A stretch of DNA of 58,753 nt. Source: Pacificibacter marinus. GTDB taxonomy: Bacteria > Pseudomonadota > Alphaproteobacteria > Rhodobacterales > Rhodobacteraceae. Both the position numbers and the translations under genes were made by a program. Below are positions 16,681 through 25,191 of this stretch, one piece after another (within the stretch, counting starts at the first letter, position 1; every line of letters begins with the position of its first letter). Where the stretch lies: assembly GCF_018860665.1 (NCBI RefSeq), contig NZ_JAHKPK010000056.1, positions 1 through 58,753 on the forward strand, written 5' to 3'. The notes beneath the pieces were generated by a model that did no database searches, had not been told where the DNA came from, and saw nothing but the letters and a program-made list of their open reading frames with translations.

Positions 16681-16951
16681 TGTCCAGTGTTGTCGGCCTC
16701 TTCAGTTTTCACTATCCGCACCGAAAATCCTAAATTTTTGGGATGAAAAAGTCGATCGGTGTTCGAGTCATCGGTTGTATCGAAACTGGGTCGCTTAAGT
16801 GATCAGTCCAGATGTCGCTCTCTAACTAGAATTTATTTTTGATGAAATCGTTTTGAGTATAAAATAGATTCCACCATTTAAAGCGTTTTAAATTTTAGAT
16901 TTCCGATGACACCGTGCCTATTTTTTGTGCGAAAACGACACGTTTGAGCGG

Positions 16952-16981
16952 TTTTCATGAATTTTTCTTGCAATATATACT
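16952..16981 (+). promoter_or_regulatory. Possible promoter of the gntR gene
   Basis: TTTTCA (16952-16957) and TATACT (16976-16981; 5 of 6 to consensus) are separated by 18 bases. The shared dyad begins inside the -10 box, as it does at the TrpA-like operon. Confidence 0.4.
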
Positions 16982-16996
16982 TTAAACTTAAAGGTA
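16980..16996 (+). promoter_or_regulatory. Shared 17-bp dyad motif, copy 3 (with GGTATACC)
   Basis: CTTTAAACTTAAAGGTA: a near-perfect dyad, 13 of 14 identical in its core to copy 5 at 29478. Directly after it, GGTATACC (16993-17000) is a perfect palindrome resembling FadR/FCD-type GntR operators. Both lie 29-49 bases before the gntR start, suggesting autoregulation. Confidence 0.6.
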
Positions 16997-17028
16997 TACC
17001 GTAGGAAGTCGAAAGAGGTATAACTCCC

Positions 17029-17703
17029 GTGTCTCAGAAAAGTATGACGCAGTCCCTTGTTCAGCGTGTTTATGATGATTTGCTGTCGGATCTTTCGGCA
17101 GACCGCCTTCAGGCTGGCGACCGCTTGGTGGAAGCGACCATTGCGCGTGAAAGGGATGTTTCCAGAACGCCTGTGCGCGAAGCGCTTGGGCGGCTCGAAA
17201 ACGATGGTTTGATTGAAAGCGTGCAGCCGTATGGGCATGTCATCATAACGCCTACGGTCGAAGATATACGGGAAATTTTTGCGATCCGTCGCGCGCTGGA
17301 GCCTTTGGCGTTTTCAAGCCTGATTGAATTCGCCACCGACGATGATGATGCGGAGTTGCGGTTACTTCTTGCAGATGTTCAAGCCGCACAGACACCCAAA
17401 GATGCCGCGCATTCAAATATTGCCTTTCGCAACTTCTGGATGTCCCGAATTCAAAATCGTCGTCTGCAAGAAACACTGTCTCGGTTTCATATGCAGGTCC
17501 ATTTGGTCCGCGCTGCAACGCTGAAGCTATCAAATGGTCGTGACACGGCGCGCATTGGTGCGGGCAAATTGGCTGAAAGCTACTGGGCGCGCGACAGGGA
17601 TGCTGCGCAAAAATCAATGACACAGTTTGTTGATGCAGCCCTTGTGATTTTTGAAGCTGTTTCGTCTGAAATGCCGGCGGTCCAAAATCGACGTCGAAAA
17701 TAA
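17029..17703 (+). CDS. GntR-family regulator, FCD (FadR) subfamily
   Basis: 224 residues. The winged helix comes first (VQRVYDDLLSDLSADRLQAG, then SRTPVREALGRLENDGLIE, the classic GntR recognition helix). An all-helical FCD effector domain follows, with EIFAIRRALEPLAF near residue 84. The start is GTG 17029; an in-frame ATG at 17044 is possible. It precedes the TRAP transporter genes by 70 bases on the same strand and probably represses them until an acidic effector binds. A palindrome suited to this family lies in its own promoter. Confidence 0.88.
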   Translation: MSQKSMTQSLVQRVYDDLLSDLSADRLQAGDRLVEATIARERDVSRTPVREALGRLENDGLIESVQPYGHVIITPTVEDIREIFAIRRALEPLAFSSLIEFATDDDDAELRLLLADVQAAQTPKDAAHSNIAFRNFWMSRIQNRRLQETLSRFHMQVHLVRAATLKLSNGRDTARIGAGKLAESYWARDRDAAQKSMTQFVDAALVIFEAVSSEMPAVQNRRRK

Positions 17704-17773
17704 CGATTAACAAAAAATAGACCCATAAAAACCGACTAAACGGTGGGGTTTCTTAACCAACAATGAGGAAAAC

Positions 17774-18766
17774 ATGACAAAACTTTTAACATTCAAAGGC
17801 TTTGCCGCTGCAGCGGCTTTCGGATTGTCATCTGTGGCCGCTCAAGCCGAAGACATTATCCGTGCCGTCACATTTGTGCCTGCACAGGTATCATTTGCAC
17901 GTAACTTTCAAGGATTTGTTGATCTCGTAAATGAGCGCGGAGAAGGTGTTGTTCAAATTCAGGTCATCGGGGGACCAGAAACTATCCCTGCAGAGCGGAT
18001 GGGGGAGGCTCAAAAGAACGGTATCGCCGATATGTTCCTGCTGCCTGCGGGACTGTATCTTAACCTCGTTCCAGAGGGCGAAGCCTTTGCTGGATCCAAT
18101 CTTGATCCAATGACGCTTAGGGCCGCTGGCGGTATGGAATTGGTCAACAAACCTTTTCACGAAAAAGGCAATGCCCATGTGCTGGCGCATGTTGACGGTG
18201 GAGCAAACTTCTTTTTGTGGACGACTGAAAAACCGGGTGCAGATGAGAATGGTCAGCTAAACTTAGAGGGCATTCGTATGCGTTCGTCGCCCTTATTTAG
18301 GTCGTTTCTAGAAGAGCTTGGCGCGACCAATGTCGTTCAAAGTGCAAGCGAAGTGTATACATCCTTAGAGCGTGGTGTCGTTGATGGAACTGCTTTTCCA
18401 GTTACGGGTCTTCGTGATTTTGGTTGGGACAAGTTCCTGAAATACCGTGTTAATCCAGGATTTTTTCAGACAGATGTTCTGGTGTCTATGAACTTGGATA
18501 GCTGGGATGATCTGTCTGACGAAGCAAAGGAAATTGTCAATCAAGCCGCTATCGATCATGAAATATCTTCCTATGGGGCGAGTATTGCGCTGAACGAATC
18601 CGAGAGCCAAATTCTTTTGGAGGGTGGCATCGAGAACATAGAACTGACCGGTGAACAGCGTCAAATCTTTCTTGAAAAAGCATATGATATTTCTTGGCAG
18701 CGCCTGAAAGATCGTGACCCAACAATGCATGATGAACTCAAGGCGGTCTTCTTTACAGACTTCTAA
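17774..18766 (+). CDS. TRAP transporter periplasmic binding protein (DctP family)
   Basis: 330 residues with a signal peptide (residues 1-25, cleavage after AQA, before EDI). DctP-type features are AERMGEAQKNGIADMFLLPA, an Arg in IRMRSSPLFRSFLEELGA (the usual carboxylate-binding Arg region), and ASEVYTSLERGVVDGTAFP. It delivers an organic acid to the DctQM membrane pair encoded downstream. A spacing of 90 bases to dctQ is usual. The substrate is not readable; the neighbouring V4R and aldolase genes suggest a hydroxy- or oxo-acid or an aromatic acid. Confidence 0.9.
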   Translation: MTKLLTFKGFAAAAAFGLSSVAAQAEDIIRAVTFVPAQVSFARNFQGFVDLVNERGEGVVQIQVIGGPETIPAERMGEAQKNGIADMFLLPAGLYLNLVPEGEAFAGSNLDPMTLRAAGGMELVNKPFHEKGNAHVLAHVDGGANFFLWTTEKPGADENGQLNLEGIRMRSSPLFRSFLEELGATNVVQSASEVYTSLERGVVDGTAFPVTGLRDFGWDKFLKYRVNPGFFQTDVLVSMNLDSWDDLSDEAKEIVNQAAIDHEISSYGASIALNESESQILLEGGIENIELTGEQRQIFLEKAYDISWQRLKDRDPTMHDELKAVFFTDF

Positions 18767-18856
18767 AATCGTCTCTTGGCGGGGATGATGATTGATCCCG
18801 CCATTTTGAATGCTCGTATTGTTCGCCAATAAATTCCCACTTGAAAGGACACTGTC

Positions 18857-19369
18857 ATGTCTTTGATGTTCAGATGCCTCGATGCGGTGTCGAACCTGTT
18901 GTTTCGTCTCGCATGCCTTTTCATTGTCGCGATTGTTTTGATTGTCACATATGATGTGTTGTCCCGAAACTTTGGCCTTCCGATGTTTGTATGGGCGGTT
19001 AATTCCGTCGAATACTCGATGCTTTATGTGACGTTTTTGTGCCTTCCCTATCTTGTGATGACACGAGGGCATGTCAGTGTCGAAGTGGTCTTGACCTACC
19101 TCCCAAACAACGTTCGCAAAGCTTGGGAGTTCATGCTGCATATCATCTCAGCTCTGATTTGCTTCTACCTCGCATGGTATTCAGGAAAGAGCTTCGTCAC
19201 GTCGATCATCGAAGGCACCTACGAGGTGCGCAGTTTTGATGCTCCGATGTGGGCGCTCTATGCCTCAATGCCGCTTGGTTTCGGATTTGGGGGCGCTCAG
19301 TTCCTGTCCTTTATTGCGCGCGGCGAAAGCTTCTTTGGTGCTGCGCCCGAAGCGCACGCAGGAATGTAA
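18857..19369 (+). CDS. TRAP transporter small membrane subunit (DctQ)
   Basis: 170 residues with four membrane spans. A Phe-Val-Trp-Ala segment is followed by VNSVEYSMLYVTFLCLPYLV and a TRGHVSVEVV motif, typical of DctQ. Ribosome site AAAGGA lies 9 bases before the ATG. It sits between the binding-protein and large-subunit genes. Confidence 0.9.
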   Translation: MSLMFRCLDAVSNLLFRLACLFIVAIVLIVTYDVLSRNFGLPMFVWAVNSVEYSMLYVTFLCLPYLVMTRGHVSVEVVLTYLPNNVRKAWEFMLHIISALICFYLAWYSGKSFVTSIIEGTYEVRSFDAPMWALYASMPLGFGFGGAQFLSFIARGESFFGAAPEAHAGM

Positions 19370-19380
19370 GGGATTTTGAT

Positions 19381-20694
19381 ATGATGGACTGGAGCATTTC
19401 GATTGCGATCCTCATCGGTGGCCTCATCTTTTCAATGGGCATCGGATTGCCTGTGGCGCTTGGCTTCTTTTTGATCAACGTGGTCGGCGTATTTTTATTC
19501 ATGGGGGGGGCGCGTGGTATCGACCAGATGCTCTCAAATGGGACGATGGCGGTCTCGACCTATGCCTTGGCGCCCGTCCCACTCTTTCTTGTTATGGGGT
19601 CGTTGTTCTTTCACTCAGGTCTTGCACGCCGTGTTTTGGATGCGATTGACGTTCTGATTGGCCGCCTGCCTGCGCGATTGTCCTATCTGACGATCACGTC
19701 AGGGACTGTGTTTGCTGCTTTGTCTGGATCATCGCTTGCCAATACAGGGATGCTCGGCACGTTAATGGTGCCTGAGATGATGAAGCGCGGGTACAAAAAG
19801 CATATGGCCATTGGCCCTATTCTTGGGTCGGGTGGCTTGGCTGTGATCATTCCGCCATCAACATTGGCCGTGCTCTTTGGGTCCTTGGCGGGGATAGATA
19901 TTGGCGGTCTTCTTGTGGCTGGCTTACTTCCGGGGCTCATTCTCGCAATTTTCTACTCAATTTTAATTTTCATTCAGGCCAAAATTGATCCGGATGCTGC
20001 ACCGTCTTACGATTTTGAACCTGTGCCTTTGTCCAAGCGCGTTGGTATTTTTTGCCGAGACATTCTGCCGATGGTCGTGATTATGATGGCGGTTGTGGGA
20101 TCAATCTTAACTGGTTTTGCGACACCCACTGAAAGTGGTGCTCTTGGAATTGTTGCTGTCGCCGCTCTAGCATTGCTGTTCAAAGCTCTCGATTTCAAAG
20201 CCGTTAGAACCGCGATTGCGGATGCGGCCCGTGTGACGGGAATGACGTTCCTTTTGATCACTGCGTCGTCGACCTTCGCACAGCTTTTGGCGTTCTCTGG
20301 TGCTTCATCTGGCTTAGTTCGCTGGGCTACGGCGCTCGAAATGGGACCAACTCAGACACTCTTGGTGATGGCGTTGATCCTGCTCGTTCTTGGAATGTTT
20401 ATGGATCAGGTGTCGATGATGCTCATCACGCTGCCTCTCTTTGTTCCGCTTGCGCTGTCTTTGGATTTCGACATGATTTGGTGGGGGCTGATCATGCTTT
20501 TGATGCTTGAAGTTTCCTTTACAACGCCACCTTTTGGATTGCTGTTGTTTGTTATGCATGGCGTCAGTCCCCCCGGAACGACATTGCCAGAAGTGGCGAA
20601 AGCGGCCTTGCCCTATATTCTATGTGTGTTTTTGCTAATCGGTTTGGTGATCTTAGTACCATCTTTAGCGACCTTTATTCCCTCGCTGATGTAA
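19381..20694 (+). CDS. TRAP transporter large membrane subunit (DctM)
   Basis: About 437 residues and roughly 12 membrane spans. DctM hallmarks are visible: PVALGFFLINVVGVFLF, PLFLVMGSLFFHSGL, GTVFAALSGSSLANTGMLG, GYKKHMAIGPILGSGGLAVI, PPSTLAVLFGSLAGI and TPTESGALGIVAVAAL. The ATG at 19381 follows dctQ by 11 bases with AAGGGA upstream; a second ATG follows immediately. It carries out Na+-coupled uptake with DctQ and the DctP protein. Confidence 0.92.
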   Translation: MMDWSISIAILIGGLIFSMGIGLPVALGFFLINVVGVFLFMGGARGIDQMLSNGTMAVSTYALAPVPLFLVMGSLFFHSGLARRVLDAIDVLIGRLPARLSYLTITSGTVFAALSGSSLANTGMLGTLMVPEMMKRGYKKHMAIGPILGSGGLAVIIPPSTLAVLFGSLAGIDIGGLLVAGLLPGLILAIFYSILIFIQAKIDPDAAPSYDFEPVPLSKRVGIFCRDILPMVVIMMAVVGSILTGFATPTESGALGIVAVAALALLFKALDFKAVRTAIADAARVTGMTFLLITASSTFAQLLAFSGASSGLVRWATALEMGPTQTLLVMALILLVLGMFMDQVSMMLITLPLFVPLALSLDFDMIWWGLIMLLMLEVSFTTPPFGLLLFVMHGVSPPGTTLPEVAKAALPYILCVFLLIGLVILVPSLATFIPSLM

Positions 20695-20727
20695 GCAAGC
20701 TGCCCCATGTACAAAAAGGACAAACCA

Positions 20728-21234
20728 ATGAGTTTTCGCGACAGACTTTCTTATGATGCCACGGCTGGCACCTATTTCGATGGTGATATGCGTTATATTT
20801 TCATCAAACCAGAGGCGGTCATGGGGATCGTTTTGGAGATGCCAGCAGAGCAACGCCCAGTGGTGTTCGAGGCAATGATCCGCTCGGTTTTCACCAATGG
20901 TGGGAAATCGGCGCAAAGCTATAAAGACGCAGGAGCGGGGGCCTCAGAAGCATTGCTTGGTGTGATCCGTGAAACGTCAGGCCAATTGGGTTGGGGCGAT
21001 TGGGATACGGTTTTAACAGAAGATAGCCTCAATGTGACGGTTCGAAATTCTCCCTTTGCGGCAGGGTATGGGGCCTCGGATGTGCCTGTCTGTGCCCTTA
21101 TTGTCGGAATGTTGACAGCAGTATCAGGGATGATTTTTGGCGCACCAACATGCGTCACTGAAACAACATGTGCAGCAATGGGCGCTGATGTGTGTCGGTT
21201 TGAAGCACGGATTGCAAAGGGCACGAAAGAATGA
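20728..21234 (+). CDS. V4R (4-vinyl reductase/XylR-N-like) domain protein
   Basis: About 168 residues, essentially one V4R domain. The C-terminal CVTETTCAAMGADVCRFEA has the three-Cys pattern of the domain, which in other proteins binds metal and small hydrophobic or aromatic ligands (as in the sensor part of XylR/DmpR). ATG 20728 is chosen since AAGGA lies 7 bases upstream; an earlier ATG at 20707 overlaps that ribosome site. It sits between dctM and an HpcH-type aldolase, overlapping the latter by 4 bases. A free-standing V4R protein in a TRAP operon is unusual. It may be a ligand sensor or a small enzyme; function unknown. Confidence 0.78.
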   Translation: MSFRDRLSYDATAGTYFDGDMRYIFIKPEAVMGIVLEMPAEQRPVVFEAMIRSVFTNGGKSAQSYKDAGAGASEALLGVIRETSGQLGWGDWDTVLTEDSLNVTVRNSPFAAGYGASDVPVCALIVGMLTAVSGMIFGAPTCVTETTCAAMGADVCRFEARIAKGTKE

Positions 21235-21986
21235 GTTTAGCGCAGCTTTACGATTTGCGTGATGCCGTTGCAAAACGCGTTCCTTTACGTGGGCCTTTTG
21301 TCGCTATTCCGACACCTGTGTCGGTCGAAATCGTGGCAGGTGCAAAGCCCGATTTTATCTGCATCGATACGGAGCATAGTCCAATTTCAGACGGGCTGTT
21401 GACGGATATGTTGCGGGCGGCGGACGTGGCTTGCATCCCAGCGATCGTGCGCGTGCGCAGCAATTTACCACAAAATATTTCGGCTGCTCTTGACGCTGGT
21501 GCTTGCGGTGTTCTTGTGCCGCATATCTCATCCGCAGTCGAGGCAAAAGCCGTTGTGAAAGCCGCTCGATTTGCCCCGCATGGCGCACGCGGAGCAGGGC
21601 CTGGACGCGCCGCATCCTATCTGCGCAACATATCTGGATCGATTGAGCGCGCACGCAAGGAAACTTTTGTGGCAATTCAACTTGAGACCCTTCAGGCGGT
21701 TGAGAATGTCGAAGAAATTCTAGCAGTTGCAGGGGTTGATCTGGTTTTTATTGGCCCCGGTGATCTTGGCGTGGATGCTGCTGCTCATACGGGTGATGTT
21801 ACTGTTGATGCTTTGATCGAGCGTTTAGTGTCTGCTGCGCAAGCGGCGGATGTGCCTGTTGGCATTTTTACAGCCGATCGCAGTGCCAGTAAGCGTTGGC
21901 TTGCGCGTTTGTCCTTTGTGATCGAAGGTTCGGATGCATTGTTTCTCACACAAGCCAGCGATGCGGCCGCAGCGGCTTTGGACTAG
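21231..21986 (+). CDS. HpcH/HpaI-family aldolase/citrate lyase-type enzyme
   Basis: 251 residues. It shows the HpcH/HpaI barrel: PDFICIDTEHSPISDGLL (metal/base region), IVRVRSNLPQNISAALDAGA, GVLVPHISSAVEAKAVV, GARGAGPGRAASYL, VAIQLETLQAVENVEEIL (metal-binding Glu) and VDLVFIGPGDLGVD (metal-binding Asp). The family cleaves 4-hydroxy-2-oxo acids or 2-keto-3-deoxy sugar acids to pyruvate and an aldehyde, using a divalent metal. It is the last gene of the TRAP operon, so it probably acts on the imported acid or its product. A convergent gene on the other strand starts 35 bases later. Confidence 0.88.
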   Translation: MSLAQLYDLRDAVAKRVPLRGPFVAIPTPVSVEIVAGAKPDFICIDTEHSPISDGLLTDMLRAADVACIPAIVRVRSNLPQNISAALDAGACGVLVPHISSAVEAKAVVKAARFAPHGARGAGPGRAASYLRNISGSIERARKETFVAIQLETLQAVENVEEILAVAGVDLVFIGPGDLGVDAAAHTGDVTVDALIERLVSAAQAADVPVGIFTADRSASKRWLARLSFVIEGSDALFLTQASDAAAAALD

Positions 21987-22020
21987 GTTGTGCGGCTGCA
22001 ACCACTTTAATGCAGTCTTT

Positions 22021-22512
22021 TTAAAGTGTTGCTTGTGCGCGTCCAAACTGAGCACGCGCATAAATCAAGGCATCACCTACTTCAAGGGCAGAGTCTATAA
22101 TTTCACCTATGAACACTCTGTGACTTCCGACGTCGTTGTAAGAACTCACCTCACAACACACTGAGGCAACGGCGGTGGTCAGTTGCGGCAAACCACTATC
22201 TGTTTCTTCCCATGCCCCAACGGAAAACTTTTGAGCCCCCCGTAATCCTGCGGCACCTGCAAAAGCGAGGGCGATATCGTCGGAAGTATGGTCAAGAAGC
22301 TGCACGCTAAAGCTTTTCAATCGGGTGATTTCTGTACAGGTGTCCGTCGCACGGTTGACGCAGACCAACAGACTTGGTGGTGTGTCCGTGACCGAACAAA
22401 CAGCCGTGGCCGTAATGCCGCGTCGACCATCGCCTTGCCCCACTGTGACAAGTGTCACAGCCCCTGGAAAAAGCGACATGGTTTGGCGGAATAGGTCGGT
22501 GCTAATGGTCAT
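22021..22512 (-). CDS. Flavin reductase partner of a two-component monooxygenase
   Basis: 163 residues, same family as the StyB-type gene at 15033: FRQTMSLFPGAVTLVTVGQG, RGITATAVCSVTDTPPSLL, a Cys-Val-Asn-Arg segment and FSVQLLDHTSDD. ATG 22512 is internal to the LysR stop region, giving an 11-base overlap. It supplies reduced flavin, most plausibly to the HsaA/IacA-type oxygenase encoded at 23488-24696. The regulator gene lies between reductase and oxygenase, which is an odd order. Confidence 0.9.
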   Translation of the reverse strand: MTISTDLFRQTMSLFPGAVTLVTVGQGDGRRGITATAVCSVTDTPPSLLVCVNRATDTCTEITRLKSFSVQLLDHTSDDIALAFAGAAGLRGAQKFSVGAWEETDSGLPQLTTAVASVCCEVSSYNDVGSHRVFIGEIIDSALEVGDALIYARAQFGRAQATL

Positions 22513-23440
22513 GTGAAGTGATCTCCGGTGATGTGAGGGCCGTCTGAATAAGCGCGCGGAGCCAAAGCAATGCGGGGTCTTCAGAAAAGCTAGAATGCAC
22601 CCAGAGTTTGATGTCATAGGATGGCAATTCGAATGGAAGGTCGCGCGCAGAAAAGCCTCCGCGCCCTTCAAGACGCAAAAAGATGGAATTCGGGAAGATT
22701 GCGACAAAATCTGTTTGACGTACGACTTCTGGCACAACAGTAAAATGATCCAGGCGCGCTTTTGCATTTATGCGCAGGCCGCGCCGTTTAAAGCTGTCTT
22801 GTGCCATTTGATACCCCGTCGCCGCTCGGCTGACATCGACAAAGGATAAGCGTGCAAAGCTTCTTTCTGTCCAATCTTGCGTCAACGCGGGATGATTTTC
22901 GCGCATCAAACAAACCAAATGGTCTTTTAGCAAAAGGTCTCCGTGGCACTGAGCTGTATCTAGTCCTGGCAGATAGCCGATGGCCAAATCCACATGACCA
23001 CTGCGCAGTGCGCTCGCAATCTCAGATGGATCAATGCGAACGGAGGTGATGTTCGCCTCAGGGGCTGCTTTTTCCAAAGCGGCCAGAATGCGCGGCATAG
23101 AGAAAAACTCACCTGTGTCCGTCATCGCAATGCGAAACCGGCGTGACGTGGCTTCGGGCACGAAACGATGGGTGTCCTGCACGGTTTGCTCTAGCAAGGA
23201 CAGTGCCGCTTCAAACGGGCCGCGCAATCGGGTCGCTGTTGCTGTTGGCAACATTTGGTTTCCAACGCGTTGGAACAGAGGGTCGGAAAACTGATCGCGT
23301 AATCTGCGCAACGAATGGCTAACTGCGGGTTGGGTCAAACCAAGGCGCTCTGCTGCGTCTGTGAGGCTTTGCATGTCCCAAATCGCGAGAAAAACCTTGA
23401 TGAGGTTCAGGTCAAAGTGGCTAGAGTTGAAGTTTCTCAT
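22502..23440 (-). CDS. LysR-family transcriptional regulator
   Basis: About 312 residues. The N-terminal helix-turn-helix is FDLNLIKVFLAIWDMQSLTD, then AAERLGLTQPAVSHSLRRL; the rest is a periplasmic-binding-like effector domain. ATG 23440 gives the usual short LysR N-terminus; an ATG six codons earlier (23458) is also possible, and neither has a strong ribosome site. The gene lies within an operon-like row between the oxygenase (47 bases upstream) and flavin reductase (overlapping), all on the minus strand, rather than divergent as is usual for LysR. Confidence 0.88.
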   Translation of the reverse strand: MRNFNSSHFDLNLIKVFLAIWDMQSLTDAAERLGLTQPAVSHSLRRLRDQFSDPLFQRVGNQMLPTATATRLRGPFEAALSLLEQTVQDTHRFVPEATSRRFRIAMTDTGEFFSMPRILAALEKAAPEANITSVRIDPSEIASALRSGHVDLAIGYLPGLDTAQCHGDLLLKDHLVCLMRENHPALTQDWTERSFARLSFVDVSRAATGYQMAQDSFKRRGLRINAKARLDHFTVVPEVVRQTDFVAIFPNSIFLRLEGRGGFSARDLPFELPSYDIKLWVHSSFSEDPALLWLRALIQTALTSPEITSHDH

Positions 23441-23487
23441 TAAGGATGTCCAACCCATAAGGAAAGTAGAAAGAGGTTAAAGTGTGC

Positions 23488-24696
23488 TTACGGATACCCG
23501 CGAGGAGCATCTAGACCCGCCAGCACCCGACCTGCATTCTCAATAGTCATATCGGTCACTGCCGCATGTTGGGTCACAACCATTGCATCCCGTAAATAGC
23601 GCTGCATCGGGTTCCCTTTGGCGATAACGCCCATACCCGAAATCGTGTAGCATTTTTGTACGATTTGCGCGCTAATCTTGGCCGCGTTTGAGGCACTCAA
23701 CCGCAACAAATTGGTGTGCTCAAGCGGTACAGGATCTCCCTGTAGCAGGTAATCCCACGCCTCTTCTGCAGCTTCATAAAAGAACGCGCGCGCGCCGCGC
23801 AAGGCTGCTTCTGATTCTGCTACCCCCGTCAAAAAATATCCACGATCGCAAAGGCGGGCATGTCCGGCCATGAGTTTTGCCGCACCCGATACTGATTTTG
23901 CCTGCTCGATTGCCGCGCGTGCTAAACCAAGGTTGCAGGCTGCGTGAACTTGAGCTTGGTACGCCATCGCAGGGTATCGGTAGAGAGGATCGTCAAAGAG
24001 CCCAGGGGCGCCGCGTTCACAAATCCATGTGTCAGGATAGAATTTATCCGTGACCGTCGTGTCGTGGCTGCCTGTGCCTTGCATGCCTGAAACGTCCCAA
24101 CATTCGATGATGTCGACTTCATTGGCGGGTGCAACAGCCATCATCACAGTGGCGGGCGCATTTGGCTCGTTGCCTTGTGGCACGCCTTCGATACCGACGC
24201 CGATCCAGTCAGCCCCCATGCAACCCGATGCAAACTTCCAACGACCTGAGACAGACCAGCCACCGTCTACGCGTGTGGCCTTTTGCACAGGGTGCAATCC
24301 GCCAGCGAACACTTGATCTGGTCCATTTGCATACATGATTTCTTGGGCTTCGACGGGCAGGGCGGCGGTATATGTGTTGGCTGAACCAAACGCTGAAACC
24401 CAAGCTGCAGAGCCATCGACGGTGCCGATTTTGTCGACCATTTTCAAAAAATGATGTGGGGCAATGGCATCGCCGCCAAAGCGCGTTGGGGTGGCTGATC
24501 TAAAAATTCGGGCTTTCTTCATCAGCGCTACAATGTCTTTGGGCACGTGTCTTTTTTGCTCAATTTCGCCGCGGCGTTCAGAAATGGTTTCTAAGAGGAG
24601 TTTGAACTCTACGGTTTCTGTGAGCTTCGAAAAATCCGTCTCCAACAGCGGGGCGCTTGAGGTTTCTGGTGCTTTTACATCAAGTGCTGTAGTCAT
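23488..24696 (-). CDS. HsaA/IacA-type flavin-dependent monooxygenase (acyl-CoA dehydrogenase fold)
   Basis: 402 residues of the class D two-component flavoprotein monooxygenase group: KKARIFRSATPTRFGGDAI, VDGSAAWVSAFGSANTYTAA, SGRWKFASGCMGADWIG, a Ser-His-Asp-Thr segment near VTDKFY and a C-terminal RDAMVVTQHAAVTDMTIENA. These enzymes hydroxylate aromatic rings (4-hydroxyphenylacetate, the HsaA substrate, indole or indoleacetate in IacA) using reduced flavin from a separate reductase. That reductase is probably encoded at 22021. It is a second candidate indole-ring oxygenase in this window. A copy of the shared dyad lies 164 bases upstream. Confidence 0.87.
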   Translation of the reverse strand: MTTALDVKAPETSSAPLLETDFSKLTETVEFKLLLETISERRGEIEQKRHVPKDIVALMKKARIFRSATPTRFGGDAIAPHHFLKMVDKIGTVDGSAAWVSAFGSANTYTAALPVEAQEIMYANGPDQVFAGGLHPVQKATRVDGGWSVSGRWKFASGCMGADWIGVGIEGVPQGNEPNAPATVMMAVAPANEVDIIECWDVSGMQGTGSHDTTVTDKFYPDTWICERGAPGLFDDPLYRYPAMAYQAQVHAACNLGLARAAIEQAKSVSGAAKLMAGHARLCDRGYFLTGVAESEAALRGARAFFYEAAEEAWDYLLQGDPVPLEHTNLLRLSASNAAKISAQIVQKCYTISGMGVIAKGNPMQRYLRDAMVVTQHAAVTDMTIENAGRVLAGLDAPRGYP

Positions 24697-24859
24697 TGGA
24701 GCGGTCCTTTTCGTTGTTCAAACGTATTAGCGTTGAAATTGCTTTATAAATCAAATTCATTATTCTAACTTGTAGAATGAATTTAATTTATTCAGAATTG
24801 CAGTCATTTTTGAGCAAAAATTCTTCATCGGTGCATGACACACGACATTCCAAGTCTAA

Positions 24860-24876
24860 GCTAAAGTCTAAAACTT
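24860..24876 (+). promoter_or_regulatory. Shared 17-bp dyad motif, copy 4 (weaker)
   Basis: GCTAAAGTCTAAAACTT, with AAGTCTAAAA identical to copy 6 at 43962. The left half departs from the consensus. It lies between the decayed IS3 remnant and the HsaA-type monooxygenase gene. Confidence 0.35.
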
Positions 24877-24936
24877 AATGTGTGTGAAGGCGAAGAAAAC
24901 CAATTCCCGTCGGCGACGATCTAACACGGTGCAGCG

Positions 24937-25076
24937 CATCGATGCTTTCAATCCATGCCGGCGCAAGACGCGTTGATAATCGTGCGAACAGTATTGGCTG
25001 CCACGGTCTGTGTGGTATTCTCTCGGCAGTATTGCCTGCCGGCTAATCGATGTCATGGATGACGTCAGCGCCTATT
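24937..25076 (-). pseudogene. IS3-family transposase OrfB fragment
   Basis: The minus strand reads REYHTDRGSQYCSHDYQRV then LRRHGLKASM, the block around the second catalytic Asp of IS3-family OrfB, preceded by ALTSSMTSISRQAI. In-frame stops and divergence on both sides show that only about 45 codons survive. It interrupts the row of catabolic genes between 24696 and 25192, so the HsaA-type gene and the thioesterase gene may once have been contiguous. Confidence 0.72.
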
Positions 25077-25191
25077 TAGATCCATAGGCGATGACGTCAA
25101 GAATGCTATATAATTCAAGTGCTTGAGTCTTCTGCCCCGATCTGTAGCTGCGTATACGCAACATCAGGTGGTCGGTTTTGGCATTGCTCAA

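Larger units (their letters stand above)
16681..17028. other. Non-coding stretch ahead of the GntR gene
   Basis: No gene is supported here. The left part is unassigned sequence next to the IS110 remnants. The right part (from about 16820) is AT-rich and holds the GntR promoter, the conserved 17-bp dyad and an adjacent GGTATACC palindrome. Confidence 0.5.
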
